64,000 bases of DNA from Streptomyces yatensis (GCF_018069625.1 NZ_CP072941.1:2108001-2172000); one strand, 5' to 3'; positions 1-8,895 are shown, numbered from the stretch's first letter. Numbers and translations are program-made. Notes: generated from the sequence alone by a model not told the origin.

Positions 1-519
1 GGCGCCTTCAGCGTCATCGGCATCGCGGTGGGCGTGTCGGTCATCAACAGGCTCAAGCGGCGCACCATGCTGCTCGGCGGGTTCGCCCTGACCACGACGT
101 TCCACCTGCTCGTCGGGCTCTCCGCGCTGCTGATGCCCGAGGGCACGCTGAAGGCGTGGTTCATTCTCGTGTTCGTCGTGCTCTTCGTCTTCTCCATGCA
201 GGCCACCATCGGTCCGCTGGTCTGGCTCATCCTCTCCGAGATGTTCCCGCTCAAGATCCGCAGCCTCGCCATCGGCATCAGCATCTTCGTGCTGTGGATG
301 GCGAACGCCCTGGTCGCCCTCGGCTTCCCGCCCATCGTGAAGGCCCTGGGGATCTCGAACACCTTCTTCGCGTTCGCCGCCTTCGGTGTGCTGGCCCTCC
401 TCTTCATCGCCACCTGTGTGCCCGAGACCAAGGGCCGCTCACTGGAAGAGCTGGAGGACGACTTCCGCACCCGCTACTCCACACCCGCCCCGCTTCGAGA
501 GGAGGGCTCCACACCGTGA
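1..519 (+). CDS. MFS sugar transporter, C-terminal part (sugar porter family)
   Basis: The reading frame is open from the first base, so the start lies outside the window and only about the last 172 residues are present. They hold the last several membrane segments, a basic loop (RLKRRT) between helices, and the closing motif PETKGRSLEELEDDF, which matches the PETKG signature of the sugar porter branch of the major facilitator superfamily. It should import a sugar with a cation across the cytoplasmic membrane; the substrate cannot be read from this fragment. The nearby rhamnose genes point in other directions, so a rhamnose role is only a guess. Its stop overlaps the start of the next gene by 4 nt. 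Confidence 0.88.
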   Translation, partial: GAFSVIGIAVGVSVINRLKRRTMLLGGFALTTTFHLLVGLSALLMPEGTLKAWFILVFVVLFVFSMQATIGPLVWLILSEMFPLKIRSLAIGISIFVLWMANALVALGFPPIVKALGISNTFFAFAAFGVLALLFIATCVPETKGRSLEELEDDFRTRYSTPAPLREEGSTP

Positions 520-875
520 CCGTCCTGACCGCCATCGCCGAGGGCCGCGAGGGAGACCACGCGCTGACCGCGGGAATCGCCGAGGCCCGTCTGCTGGGCA
601 CCGATCTGGTGCTGGTCAACCTGCGCCTGTCCGCGCTGGACCGCTCCGGCCTGCCCGAGGACCTGAAAATCACGATCGTCGAGCGCAGCGGTCCCGGTGA
701 CCGCGACCCCGTGGACGCCGTTCTGGACGAGATCGAGGCGCGGCCCGGTGTCGACCGGCTGGTCGTCGGCATCCGCCGGCGCTCGCCGGTGGGCAAGGCC
801 CTGCTGGGCAGCGTGAGCCAGCGGCTGCTGCTGGAGAGTCCCGTCCCCGTCGTCGCGGTCAAACCACCGGCCTGA
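516..875 (+). CDS. Universal stress protein (UspA family)
   Basis: A 119-residue single-domain protein. The GTG start overlaps the upstream stop (GTGA) and lies behind a GGAGG inside the end of the transporter gene, so the two are translationally coupled. The C-terminal half has the UspA nucleotide-binding pattern: LVVGIRRRSPVGKALLGS (G-x(9)-G-S type) followed by VPVVAVK. Usp proteins bind ATP or AMP and act in the cytosol in stress or transport-linked signalling. A longer reading frame runs upstream inside the transporter gene in another phase; I rejected it because that stretch is already coding. Confidence 0.88.
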   Translation: MTVLTAIAEGREGDHALTAGIAEARLLGTDLVLVNLRLSALDRSGLPEDLKITIVERSGPGDRDPVDAVLDEIEARPGVDRLVVGIRRRSPVGKALLGSVSQRLLLESPVPVVAVKPPA

Positions 876-887
876 CCGGGCCTCGGC

Positions 888-949
888 GTCTCCTCGGCGT
901 CGGGAAGGGCCCCGGCCGGTGCCCGGGTCCTTCCCGGTGCCGAGGAGAC
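888..949. terminator. Bidirectional hairpin between convergent genes
   Basis: The arms GTCTCCTCGGC (888-898) and GCCGAGGAGAC (939-949) pair perfectly. A second stem, CGGGAAGG (901-908) with CCTTCCCG (929-936), sits inside, separated from the first by a small GT/GT internal loop. It lies between a rightward gene ending at 875 and a leftward gene ending at 963, the usual place for a shared terminator. There is no T-run, as is common in high-GC actinomycetes. Confidence 0.75.
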
Positions 950-962
950 CGTGAGCCCGCGG

Positions 963-1982
963 TCACGCCCCCGGTCTGGGCGCGAACGTCGAGTCCCTGA
1001 CCACCAGTTCGGGCTGGAGGACGATCCGCCGGTGCTGATGGTCCTCCGTCTCCTCACCGGTCTCCTCGATGAGCAGCTCGGCCGCCGTCCGCCCCATCCG
1101 GAAGGCCGGCTGGCGCACCGAGGTCAGCGGCACCGCGGCCGCCGCCGCGAACTCGATGTCGTCGTACCCCACCAGCGCCACCTCCCCCGGCACCGACACC
1201 CCGGCCGCGAAAAGGGCCTGCAGCACTCCGAGCGCCAGCAGGTCGTTGGCGCAGAACACCGCCGTCGGGCGCGGTGAGATCCCCAGCAGCCGGGCCCCCG
1301 CGTCCCGGCCCGAGGCCACGTCCAGCCGCTCGGCCTCGATGTGCACCATCGCCTCCGCCGCCAGCCCCTCCTCCGCGAACGCGCCGAGCAGCCCGGCCCG
1401 CCGGTCCTGGCACTGCGGGAGCAGCATCGGACCGCTGACGTAGACCACGGAGCGGTGGCCCTGGGCGATGAGGTGGCGGCCGGCGAGCGCCCCGCCCTCG
1501 ATGTCGTCGACCGACACCGAGCAGCCGTCGGCGCTGGGCACCTCGCGGTCCACGAAGACGAACGGGATGTCGTGGCGCCGGAAGCTCTCCAAGTTGGCCC
1601 CGGTGACATCGGCCGGGGTGACCAGCACCCCGCGCACCCGGTGCTCGGCGAAGAGCCCGAGGTAGTCGGCCTCCTCCTCGGGGCTCTGCGCGCTGTTGCA
1701 CACCATCACCCCAAGACCCGCCTCCCGCGCCGCGCGCTCCGCACCGCTCGCCACGTCCACGAAGAACGGGTTCGCCATGTCCAGCACCAGCAGCGCGATG
1801 ATGCGGCTGCGCCCCGCCCGCAGCTGGCGCGCGGACTCCTGGCGTACGTAGCCCAGGCGCTCGATGACGCCCTGTACCCGGTCACGTGTGGCCTCGGCGA
1901 CCATCTCGGGCCGGTTGATCACGTTCGAGACAGTGCCGACGGACACTCCCGCCTGCCGCGCGACGTCCTTGATCCCCACCAT
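963..1982 (-). CDS. LacI-family transcriptional regulator, copy 1
   Basis: A 339-residue repressor of normal LacI length. I chose the ATG at 1982 because it places the helix-turn-helix at the N-terminus (GIKDVARQAGVSVGTVSNVI), as the family requires; the open frame upstream adds an unlikely 19-residue extension. The hinge region and the periplasmic-binding-protein-like effector domain (PNPFFVD-type region through VALVGYDDIEFAAA) follow. It is the last gene downstream of the leftward rha importer operon and a close paralogue of the regulator at 2110-3153, with the same recognition helix (SVGTVSNVIN). Both probably bind the TGAAWCRTTTCA-like sites of the rha promoters with rhamnose or a rhamnose derivative as inducer. 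That assignment is inferred from context. Confidence 0.9.
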   Translation of the reverse strand: MVGIKDVARQAGVSVGTVSNVINRPEMVAEATRDRVQGVIERLGYVRQESARQLRAGRSRIIALLVLDMANPFFVDVASGAERAAREAGLGVMVCNSAQSPEEEADYLGLFAEHRVRGVLVTPADVTGANLESFRRHDIPFVFVDREVPSADGCSVSVDDIEGGALAGRHLIAQGHRSVVYVSGPMLLPQCQDRRAGLLGAFAEEGLAAEAMVHIEAERLDVASGRDAGARLLGISPRPTAVFCANDLLALGVLQALFAAGVSVPGEVALVGYDDIEFAAAAAVPLTSVRQPAFRMGRTAAELLIEETGEETEDHQHRRIVLQPELVVRDSTFAPRPGA

Positions 1983-2008
1983 GCGTCCCACGACCCGGAG
2001 CCTCCGTC

Positions 2009-2036
2009 TTCCCGCGACCCACCGCGGTCGCGGGAA
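2009..2036. other. Perfect 11-bp inverted repeat between the two LacI genes
   Basis: TTCCCGCGACC (2009-2019) and GGTCGCGGGAA (2026-2036) are separated by 6 nt, 27 bases upstream of the LacI copy 1 start. It could be a terminator for copy 2, or an attenuator or autoregulatory site lowering expression of copy 1. The sequence alone does not decide. Confidence 0.5.
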
Positions 2037-2109
2037 CATGGTAGTGCGCTGTTCGACCGGTCGGGCAGGACCGGGCCGCGGCCACGGGCCGCTCGGGCAC
2101 CGCTCCCGG

Positions 2110-3153
2110 CTACCGCGGGCCCCCGGCTCGGCCGCGGGAGCGGACCAGGCTCGACCCGCGGACGACGAGTTCGGGCTGGAGGACGATCCGCTGGTGGCGG
2201 TGGTCCGCCGCCCGCTCCCCCGTCTCCTCGATCAGCAGCTCGGCCGCCATCCGCCCCATCCGGAACGCCGGCTGGCGCACCGACGTCAGCGGCACCGCGG
2301 CCGCCGCCGCGAACTCGATGTCGTCGTACCCCACCAGCGCCACCTCCCCCGGCACCGACACCCCCGCCCCGTACAGCGACTGCAGCACCCCCAGCGCCAG
2401 CAGGTCATTGGCGCAGAACACCGCCGTCGGCCGCGGTGACATGCCCAGCAGCCGCGCCCCCGCGTCCCGCCCGGACGTCACGTCCAGCCGCTCCACCTCG
2501 ACATGGCGCAGCGCGGACTCGCCGAGCCCCTGTTCGCGCAGGGCGCGCAGCGCGCCCTCGCGGCGGTCGCGGCACTGGGCCAGCCGCATCGGCCCGCTCA
2601 CATAGGCGAGGGTGCGATGGCCGAGGCCCAGCAGGTGGCGGACGGCGAGTTCGCCGCCGGTGACATCGTCGACCGACACCGAACATCCCTCGGCGCTGGG
2701 CAGCACCCGGTCGACGAGGACGAACGGGATGGGCTGCCGCCGGAAGGAGGCGAGGTTGCGCCCGGTCATATCGGCCGGGGTCATCAGCACCCCGCGCACC
2801 CGCTGTTCGGCGAAGAGCCCGAGGTAGTCGGCCTCCTCCTCGGGGCTCTGGGCGCTGTTGCACACCATCACCCCAAGACCCGCTTCCCGCGCCGCACGCT
2901 CGGCGCCCCGCGCGACGTCCACGAAGAACGGGTTCGCCATGTCCAGCACCAGCAGCGCGATGATGCGGCTGTGACCGGCCCGCAGCTGGCGCGCGGACTC
3001 CTGGCGTACGTAGCCCAGGCGCTCGATCGTGGACAGCACCCGGGCCCGGGTCTCCTCGGACACCGACTCCGGGCGGTTGATGACGTTGGAGACCGTGCCG
3101 ACCGAGACCCCGGCCTCGCGCGCCACCTCTTTGATGCCCACCCCGGGTGCCAT
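2110..3153 (-). CDS. LacI-family transcriptional regulator, copy 2
   Basis: A 347-residue LacI repressor beginning MAPGVGIKEVAREAG, followed by a helix-turn-helix (SVGTVSNVINRPE) identical through the recognition helix to copy 1. The effector domain is almost the same as copy 1, with long stretches identical even at DNA level, so this is a recent or gene-converted tandem duplication. No good Shine-Dalgarno is visible; instead the gene begins 3 nt after the stop of a 34-codon frame with a good ribosome site, suggesting translational coupling. Its place behind rhaM supports a rhamnose regulator role. Confidence 0.9.
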   Translation of the reverse strand: MAPGVGIKEVAREAGVSVGTVSNVINRPESVSEETRARVLSTIERLGYVRQESARQLRAGHSRIIALLVLDMANPFFVDVARGAERAAREAGLGVMVCNSAQSPEEEADYLGLFAEQRVRGVLMTPADMTGRNLASFRRQPIPFVLVDRVLPSAEGCSVSVDDVTGGELAVRHLLGLGHRTLAYVSGPMRLAQCRDRREGALRALREQGLGESALRHVEVERLDVTSGRDAGARLLGMSPRPTAVFCANDLLALGVLQSLYGAGVSVPGEVALVGYDDIEFAAAAAVPLTSVRQPAFRMGRMAAELLIEETGERAADHRHQRIVLQPELVVRGSSLVRSRGRAGGPR

Positions 3154-3156
3154 CCG

Positions 3157-3261
3157 TCAGGAGGGGAGCGTGAAGTCGATGACGCGGAGCGCGGAGGGTG
3201 TGGTGCCGCTGGACCTCCGCTGATGCATGAACGACAGGACGGCGATGGGCAGTGGTCTCAT
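3157..3261 (-). CDS. 34-residue upstream ORF coupled to LacI copy 2
   Basis: The ATG at 3261 follows a good ribosome site (GGAAAGGAACGGAC before ATG). The frame encodes 34 residues (MRPLPIAVLSFMHQRR...) ending TGA-CGG-ATG, so its stop lies 3 nt before the LacI copy 2 start. I recognise no domain. It has one short hydrophobic stretch, then basic and Ser/Thr-rich residues, and no cysteine cluster. The most economical reading is a leader peptide that delivers ribosomes to the weak LacI start. It is too short for homology to decide. Confidence 0.45.
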   Translation of the reverse strand: MRPLPIAVLSFMHQRRSSGTTPSALRVIDFTLPS

Positions 3262-3468
3262 GTCCGTTCCTTTCCTGGTGCGCTTGTGGGCGGCGGAGCG
3301 GGCTTCCGTCCCCACCCCGCCCCTTCCCACGGCATCGATATGCGGCTCCGCCGCGTGGAGGGGCTCCGCCCCTGGACCCCGTGAATTCCGGGGCACCCCC
3401 GGGGCCGGCCAGGCCGGCGGCCGAGGCCCGCCCGTCCGCCCGGCAGGAACGGGGTCCCGGACCGGGAC

Positions 3469-3789
3469 CTACCCGAGGTGGAAGACCTCCGTCAGCGGCT
3501 TCATCGCCTCATCCGGCGCCGCGCCGTCGAGCTCTTCGAAGAAGGGCGCCATCTCGGCCTGCCAGCGGGCGTTGACCTCGGTGGCGGCCATCGCGGCCTG
3601 GGCGGCCTCGAAGTCCTCGGTCTCCAGATAGCCCACCAGCAGCCCGTCCTCGCGCAGGAAGAGCGAGTAGTTGTGCCAGCCGGTCTCCTCGAGCGCCGCC
3701 CGCATCTCGGGCCAGACGGCCTCGTGCCGCTCGCGGTACTCGCCGATCCGGTCCTGGCGGACCTTCAGCAGAAAACACACCCGCCGCAT
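3469..3789 (-). CDS. rhaM: L-rhamnose mutarotase
   Basis: A 106-residue protein beginning MRRVCFLLKVRQDRIGEYRERHE and containing WPEM and GWHNYSLFL, the pattern of the RhaM family (dimeric alpha/beta barrel; a His and Tyr/Trp residues line the site). It interconverts the alpha and beta anomers of L-rhamnose in the cytosol so the isomerase receives its preferred form. It starts 13 nt after rhaS ends, so it is the last catabolic gene of the leftward importer operon. Length is normal for the family (about 104). Confidence 0.93.
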   Translation of the reverse strand: MRRVCFLLKVRQDRIGEYRERHEAVWPEMRAALEETGWHNYSLFLREDGLLVGYLETEDFEAAQAAMAATEVNARWQAEMAPFFEELDGAAPDEAMKPLTEVFHLG

Positions 3790-3802
3790 CGCCGGACCGC
3801 CC

Positions 3803-4882
3803 TCAGAAGTCGAACTTGTCGATGTTGGCCTTGTCGAAGACGGTGGGCGGGCCGAGGATGATCTCGCCGTTCTTGCCGACCGTGTACTCGCCCAGCTTCC
3901 CGGCCTTGAACTTCTCCCCCTCGGCCCCGGTGATCTGCCCGGAGGCGAGCGCGGCCGCGGCGTACGAGCCGAGGTAGCCGAGCTTCTTGGGGTCCCAGAG
4001 CGAGAACTGCTCGACGGTGCCGTCCTTGACGTACTTGCGCATCTGGTTGGGCGTGCCGAGTCCGTTCAGCACGACCTTGCCCTCGTACGAGGAGCCGCTG
4101 ATGTAGCGGGCGGCCGCGGCGATGCCGACCGTGGTGGGCGCGATGATGCCCTTGAGCCCCGGATACGCCTTGAGCAGGCCCTGGGTCTCCTGGAAGGACT
4201 TCTGGTCGTCGTCGTCCCCGTACACCGTCTTGACCAGCTTCATGTTCTTGTAGGCGGGCTTGCTCAGCTCGTCCTTCATGAAGCGGATCCAGGTGTTCTG
4301 GTTGGTGGCGTTCTGGGTGGCGGACAGGATCGCGATCTCGCCCTTGTAGTCGAGTTGTTTGGCCAGGTGCTGGACCTGGCTGCGGCCGATCTCCTCGGAT
4401 CCGGCCTGGTTGATGAAGAGCTGACGGCAGGCCGGGGCGGTGTCGGAGTCGTACGCCACCACCTTGATGTCCTTCTTCATGGCCTGCTTGAGCGGGCCGC
4501 AGACCGCGTTGGGGTCGTTGGCCGCGATCAGGATGGCGTCCTGGCGCTGCTGGACCAGGGTGTTGATGTACGACACCTGGGAGGAGGCGCTGGCGTCGGA
4601 CGGGCCGACCTCCTTGCCCTTGCCACCGAACTCCCCGGCGGCCGTGATTCCCGCCCGGTCGATGAGCTTCTCGTACGGGTTGTTGATCTGCTTGGGCAGA
4701 AAGGCCAGCTTGAGGCCCTTCTTCAGCGGTGCGCCGGGGTCGGCCTTGGCGTCGGTCTTGGCGGGGCCGCTGTTGTCGTTGTCCTTCTTGGTGGTGCCGC
4801 CGCAGCCGGCCAGGGCCACGGCCAGGGCACAGACCGCGGCGGCGGTGGCGGCGGCGCGGCGGCGCGCGGGAGAGCTCTTCAT
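3803..4882 (-). CDS. rhaS: Rhamnose ABC transporter substrate-binding lipoprotein
   Basis: 359 residues. The ATG at 4882 follows AAAGG and gives an Arg-rich n-region, a hydrophobic core and a lipobox (LAGC, Cys27), so it is a membrane-anchored lipoprotein. The mature part is a type-I periplasmic-binding fold of the ribose/autoinducer-2 type (LAFLPKQINNPYEKLID near the start). It should bind L-rhamnose outside the cell and deliver it to RhaPQ. The Asp/Lys-rich segment after the lipobox looks like a linker. It lies between rhaQ and rhaM in the order expected of an actinobacterial rha importer operon. Confidence 0.93.
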   Translation of the reverse strand: MKSSPARRRAAATAAAVCALAVALAGCGGTTKKDNDNSGPAKTDAKADPGAPLKKGLKLAFLPKQINNPYEKLIDRAGITAAGEFGGKGKEVGPSDASASSQVSYINTLVQQRQDAILIAANDPNAVCGPLKQAMKKDIKVVAYDSDTAPACRQLFINQAGSEEIGRSQVQHLAKQLDYKGEIAILSATQNATNQNTWIRFMKDELSKPAYKNMKLVKTVYGDDDDQKSFQETQGLLKAYPGLKGIIAPTTVGIAAAARYISGSSYEGKVVLNGLGTPNQMRKYVKDGTVEQFSLWDPKKLGYLGSYAAAALASGQITGAEGEKFKAGKLGEYTVGKNGEIILGPPTVFDKANIDKFDF

Positions 4883-4911
4883 GGGGAGACCTTTCGCGGT
4901 GCGTGGGTGGA

Positions 4912-5883
4912 TCAGCTGGTCGAGGCGGCGGCGCGCCGGTGACGCCAGGCGCTCACGGTGGTGATCAGGCGGGGGGTGAGGACGGAGGCCACCAGCAGCA
5001 GCCCGGTGACGATCACCTGGACCTCGTTGGCCACGTCGTTGAGGGTCAGCAGGTTCTTCAGGACGCCGATGAGCAGCACCCCGGCGACGGCGCCGACCAG
5101 CGTGCCCTTGCCGCCGTCGAAGTCGACGCCGCCCAGCAGGACGGAGGCGATGACGAGCATTTCGAAGCCCTGGCCGTTGTCGGCCCGCGCGCTGCCGTAC
5201 CGCAGGGTGAACACGACCCCCGCGAAGGCCGAGATCAGCCCGCTGACGACGAACAGCAGCAGCTTGACGCGTTTGACCCGGATGCCCGCGAAGTAGGCGG
5301 CGTCCTCCTGGGCGCCGATGGCGAACAGCGACCGGCCCAGGCCCGTGGCGTGCAGCACCACGGCGGCGATGGCGGCCAGCACGATGAACAACACCACCGG
5401 GTAGGTGAGGAAGGTGCCGGGCACGGTGGTGGTGTCCACGGCCCACTTGGCGTACGTCTCGGGGAAGTCGGTGATGGCGCCCGAGCCGAGCACCACCGAG
5501 GCCAGCCCCCGGTAGAGGGCGAGCGTGCCGATGGTGACGGCGAGCGAGGGCAGCCCGACCCGGGTGACCAGCCAGCCGTTGAGCAGCCCCCCGATCACCC
5601 CGACCAGCAGCACGACCGGCACGATGGTCTCGAACGCCCAGCCCGCGTCCCACAGTTGGCCGGTGAGCGCGCTGCCCAGGCCGAGCATCGAGGCCACCGA
5701 CAGATCCACCTGCCCGGCCACCACCAGCAGTGTCATCGGCAGCGCCATCAGCGCCACCTCGGCGATGTCGTTGAAGGCGAAGGCGAGGTTGTCGCGGCTC
5801 GCGAAGCCGTCCGTGGTGCCGAGGCCGGTGAGGAAGACGGCCACCAGCAGCACCCCGACGGCGGTGTCCCACCTGAGCTTCAT
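4912..5883 (-). CDS. rhaQ: Rhamnose ABC transporter permease
   Basis: 323 residues with about 9-10 hydrophobic segments, of the BPD_transp_2 (ribose/xylose) permease family. The conserved block AGQVDLSVASMLGLGSALTG corresponds to the family's GxxDLSVG motif, and TRVGLPSLAVTIGTLALYRG follows. It forms the membrane channel with RhaP. The ATG overlaps the end of rhaP by 4 nt (5880-5883), so the pair is coupled. RhaP and RhaQ are clearly paralogous, and which keeps the P or Q name follows gene order only. Confidence 0.92.
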   Translation of the reverse strand: MKLRWDTAVGVLLVAVFLTGLGTTDGFASRDNLAFAFNDIAEVALMALPMTLLVVAGQVDLSVASMLGLGSALTGQLWDAGWAFETIVPVVLLVGVIGGLLNGWLVTRVGLPSLAVTIGTLALYRGLASVVLGSGAITDFPETYAKWAVDTTTVPGTFLTYPVVLFIVLAAIAAVVLHATGLGRSLFAIGAQEDAAYFAGIRVKRVKLLLFVVSGLISAFAGVVFTLRYGSARADNGQGFEMLVIASVLLGGVDFDGGKGTLVGAVAGVLLIGVLKNLLTLNDVANEVQVIVTGLLLVASVLTPRLITTVSAWRHRRAAASTS

Positions 5884-6929
5884 CGAGCGCTCCTCTTCCT
5901 CAGCGCACGGGTCATGCGCACCCTCACGATCCGGTCCACGCTGATGGCCGCCAGCAGCAGCGCACCCGCGATGGCGTCCTGCCAGAAGGAGTCGACCTTG
6001 AGCACGGCCAGAGCGCTGCCGATGGTGGTGAGCAGCAGCGCGCCCAGCGCCGCGCCCCACACCGTGCCGGTGCCGCCGACGATGGCGACGCCACCGACCA
6101 CCACCGCGCTGACCACGGTCAGCTCCCAGCCGTGGGCGTTGTCGGCGACGACGGTGCCGAAGCGGGCCAGCCACAGCGCGCCCGCGAAGCCCGAGACGGC
6201 GCCGGAGAACAGATACGCGCCCAGCACCCGCCGCCGGATCGGCACCCCGGCCAGCCGGGCGGCCTCCGGGCTGGAGCCGATGGCGTACAACTCGCGGCCG
6301 CCGCGGTAGGTGCGCAGGACGTACGCGGTCGCGGCGAGCACCGCGAAGGCGATCAGCGGGAGATACGGGACGCCCAGCACACTGCCGCTGCCGAGGTCCA
6401 GCACGGGCTGCGGCACATCGGCCGCGTTGATCTGCTGCCCTTGCGCCCACCAGTAGTCGACGCCCTGGATGATGTAGAGCATCCCGAGGGTCACCACCAG
6501 CGCGGGCACCCGTCCGAAGCTCACCAGCGCACCGCTGACGATGCCGCAGCCCGCGCCGACGAGCAGGCCCAGCAGCAGGACCGTCAGCACCCCGTGGTCG
6601 GTGCCGGAGACGAACTTCCCGCAGGCGAAGGCGGACAGGCCCACCACGGAGCCGACCGACAGATCGATGTTGCGGGTGATGACCACCACCGACTGCCCGA
6701 CCGCGAGCAGCACCAGGATCGCGGCGTTGAGCAACAGGTCCTTGATGCCCTGGTCGTTGAGGAAGCGCGGCTCGGCTATCCAGGTGAACAGCACCAGCAG
6801 CAGGAGGGCGCCCGCGATGCTGATCTCCCGCGCGCGGAAGACGGCGTCGACGAGGGAACGCGCCGAGCGGGTCGTCTCGGGCGCGGCGGCGGGCTTCCCC
6901 GGTCCGGGTTTCTCGACGGTCACGCTCAC
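5880..6929 (-). CDS. rhaP: Rhamnose ABC transporter permease
   Basis: 349 residues, the second BPD_transp_2 permease. A Pro/Lys/Ala-rich cytosolic N-terminus of about 35 residues precedes the first membrane helix. Family motifs include [20 protein letters not shown] and [18 protein letters not shown]. It overlaps rhaT upstream (6926-6929) and rhaQ downstream (5880-5883) by 4 nt each, a tightly coupled rhaT-rhaP-rhaQ block. It forms the rhamnose channel in the cytoplasmic membrane with RhaQ, energised by RhaT. Confidence 0.92.
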   Translation of the reverse strand: MSVTVEKPGPGKPAAAPETTRSARSLVDAVFRAREISIAGALLLLVLFTWIAEPRFLNDQGIKDLLLNAAILVLLAVGQSVVVITRNIDLSVGSVVGLSAFACGKFVSGTDHGVLTVLLLGLLVGAGCGIVSGALVSFGRVPALVVTLGMLYIIQGVDYWWAQGQQINAADVPQPVLDLGSGSVLGVPYLPLIAFAVLAATAYVLRTYRGGRELYAIGSSPEAARLAGVPIRRRVLGAYLFSGAVSGFAGALWLARFGTVVADNAHGWELTVVSAVVVGGVAIVGGTGTVWGAALGALLLTTIGSALAVLKVDSFWQDAIAGALLLAAISVDRIVRVRMTRALRKRSAR

Positions 6930-8659
6930 GTGCGGGTCCCTTCTGCGGTGGCCCCGTCGGCGCCGGTGGGCCCGGTGGCGTGGGGGTGCCCGCTCGCGCC
7001 CGTGTCACCGGTGGCGTCGGTGCGCCCGGTCGCGGCGGTGGCGCCTGTGCGCCCTCTCGCGCCGGGGGCATCGGTGGGCCCGATCGCGGCGGTGGCGCCG
7101 GGGACTGCGGTCGCGGCAGCCTCACCGGCGACACCGGCGCCTTCGGCGCCACCCGTGAGCCCTGTCGCGGCGGCCATCACGGACTCCTCGGTGGCCTCGG
7201 CGCGCGGGATCTCGGCGACCAGCCGGCCCTCGTGCATCACCAGGACCCGGTCGGCCATGCCCAGCACCTCGGGCAGATCGGAGGAGATCATCAGCACCGC
7301 GAGCCCTTCGGCGGCCAGCGACGACAGCAGCCGGTGCACCTCGGCCTTGGTGCCGACGTCGATTCCGCGCGTGGGCTCGTCGACGATGAGCACCGTGGGC
7401 TCGGTCGCCAGCCACTTGGCGAGCACGACCTTCTGCTGATTGCCGCCGGAGAGCACCCCGACGTGGTCGGCGAGGCTGCCGTACTTCAGCTGGAGGCGGA
7501 CCGCCCAGTCGGCCGCCCGGCCGCGCTCCAGCGCCCGTCGCACCAGGCCCGCGCGGCCCAGCCGGTCGAGGCCGGTCAGCCCGATGTTCCGCTCGATGGA
7601 CATCTCCATCACCAGGCCCCGCTGACGCCGGTCCTCGGGGACGAGCGCGAGCCCGGCGTCCATGGCGGCGGTCGGCGAACCGGGCCGCAGCACCGTCCCG
7701 TCGACCCTCACCTCGCCCGCGTCCGCCCGGTCCACGCCGAAGACGGCCTGGGCGACCTCGGTGCGCCCGGCGCCGACCAGCCCGGCCAGCGCGACGATCT
7801 CACCGCGCCGGACCTCGAAGGAGACGTCCCGGAAGACGCCCTCACGGGTCAGCCGCCGCACCGACAGGGCGGTTTCGCCCACCCGGCTGGCCTGCTTGGG
7901 GTAGAGCTCGGCCAGGTCCCGGCCGACCATGCGGCGGACCAGATCGTCCTGGGTCAGCCCCGTCAGCGGCTCGGACGCCACCCACCGGCCGTCCCGCAGG
8001 ATGGTGACCCGCTGGCACAGCTCGAAGATCTCCTCCAGGCGGTGGGAGATGAACAGCACGGCGGCGCCCTCGGCGCGCAGCGTCTCGACGACCGAGAAGA
8101 GCCGGGCGGTCTCGCTTCCGGTCAGCGCCGCCGTCGGCTCGTCCATGATCAGCACCCGGGCGTCGAAGGAGAGCGCCTTGGCGATCTCGACGATCTGCTG
8201 ATCGGCGATGGACAGGCCCCGGGCGGGCCGGTCCGGGTCGAGTTCGACGCCGAGCCGCGCCATCAGGGCGGCGGTGGAGTTCCGTACGGCCCTGTGGTCG
8301 ATCCGGCCGAGCGCCCGGCGGGGCTGACGGCCCATGAAGATGTTCTCGGCGATGGACAGATCGGGGAAGAGCGTGGGCTCCTGGTAGATGACGGCGATGC
8401 CGACGTCGCGCGCGTCGGCGGGGCCGTGGAAGACCACCGGCTCGCCGTCCAGCAGCACCCGGCCGGAGTCGGGCCGGTGCACCCCGGCGAGGGCTTTGAT
8501 CAGCGTCGACTTGCCCGCCCCGTTCTCACCGGCCAGGGCGTGGGCCTCACCGGCGAAGAGTTCGAGCGAGACCTCGCGAAGGGCCCGTACGGCGCCGAAG
8601 GATTTGTTCACCCCCTCGAGGGCGAGGACCGGCACACCGGTCGAAGCAGGCTGGCTCAC
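6926..8659 (-). CDS. rhaT: Rhamnose ABC transporter ATP-binding protein with low-complexity tail
   Basis: 578 residues from a GTG at 8659 behind AGGAG; an in-frame ATG at 8704 is upstream of a ribosome site and overlaps the operator, so I rejected it. It holds two ABC domains in tandem, as in ribose-type importers. The first has Walker [10 protein letters not shown] (about residues 44-52) and Walker [12 protein letters not shown]. The second has the usual degenerate Walker A ([10 protein letters not shown]), the signature LSGGNQQKV and [10 protein letters not shown]. After about residue 500 comes an unusual tail of about 80 residues rich in Gly-Ala-Thr with collagen-like G-x-T/G-A-T spacing, not typical of the family. 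It is the first gene of the leftward operon. Confidence 0.92.
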   Translation of the reverse strand: MSQPASTGVPVLALEGVNKSFGAVRALREVSLELFAGEAHALAGENGAGKSTLIKALAGVHRPDSGRVLLDGEPVVFHGPADARDVGIAVIYQEPTLFPDLSIAENIFMGRQPRRALGRIDHRAVRNSTAALMARLGVELDPDRPARGLSIADQQIVEIAKALSFDARVLIMDEPTAALTGSETARLFSVVETLRAEGAAVLFISHRLEEIFELCQRVTILRDGRWVASEPLTGLTQDDLVRRMVGRDLAELYPKQASRVGETALSVRRLTREGVFRDVSFEVRRGEIVALAGLVGAGRTEVAQAVFGVDRADAGEVRVDGTVLRPGSPTAAMDAGLALVPEDRRQRGLVMEMSIERNIGLTGLDRLGRAGLVRRALERGRAADWAVRLQLKYGSLADHVGVLSGGNQQKVVLAKWLATEPTVLIVDEPTRGIDVGTKAEVHRLLSSLAAEGLAVLMISSDLPEVLGMADRVLVMHEGRLVAEIPRAEATEESVMAAATGLTGGAEGAGVAGEAAATAVPGATAAIGPTDAPGARGRTGATAATGRTDATGDTGASGHPHATGPTGADGATAEGTRT

Positions 8660-8691
8660 GGAGTCTCCTGACGCATACCCAGGGCGGAAAA

Positions 8692-8703
8692 TGAAATGTT
8701 TCA
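8692..8703 (-). promoter_or_regulatory. Operator of the rhaT operon (LacI-type palindrome)
   Basis: On the minus strand the site reads TGAAACATTTCA, an inverted repeat of TGAAA around two bases. It lies just downstream of the predicted -10 and upstream of the rhaT ribosome site, a position where a bound repressor blocks transcription. Two very similar sites sit at the same place in the rhamnosidase and rhaI promoters. Confidence 0.72.
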
Positions 8704-8718
8704 ATGCTGGATTCCGGG

Positions 8719-8747
8719 AAGCTAGCCCCGCACTTTGCGGCCGTCAA
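8719..8747 (-). promoter_or_regulatory. rhaT operon promoter
   Basis: Minus-strand -35 TTGACG (8747-8742) and -10 TAGCTT (8724-8719) are 17 bases apart, close to the principal sigma factor consensus of Streptomyces. It is divergent from the rhamnosidase promoter; the two -35 boxes are about 40 bases apart. Confidence 0.7.
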
Positions 8748-8787
8748 GGGGGTGTGCACGGGATATACCCACATCGATCCAGCCCCC

Positions 8788-8817
8788 TTGACGCACCCCG
8801 AGCTCCGGCCCTACGGT
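8788..8817 (+). promoter_or_regulatory. Alpha-L-rhamnosidase promoter
   Basis: -35 TTGACG (8788-8793), 18-base spacer, -10 TACGGT (8812-8817). It has the same -35 hexamer as the rhaT and rhaI promoters, and an operator-like sequence begins 16 bases past the -10. Confidence 0.68.
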
Positions 8818-8832
8818 CCAGGCGCCTTGGGT

Positions 8833-8845
8833 TGAATCGTTTTCA
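8833..8845 (+). promoter_or_regulatory. Operator-like site of the rhamnosidase promoter
   Basis: TGAATCGTTTTCA matches the rhaI operator TGAATCGTTTCA except for one extra T, which breaks perfect dyad spacing. It sits at the expected start of the transcript. The insertion may weaken repressor binding. Confidence 0.6.
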
Positions 8846-8895
8846 TTCCCTGGCTCATGCCAGTCGTTCCTGCCAGCCATCCCTGGAGGAAGACC

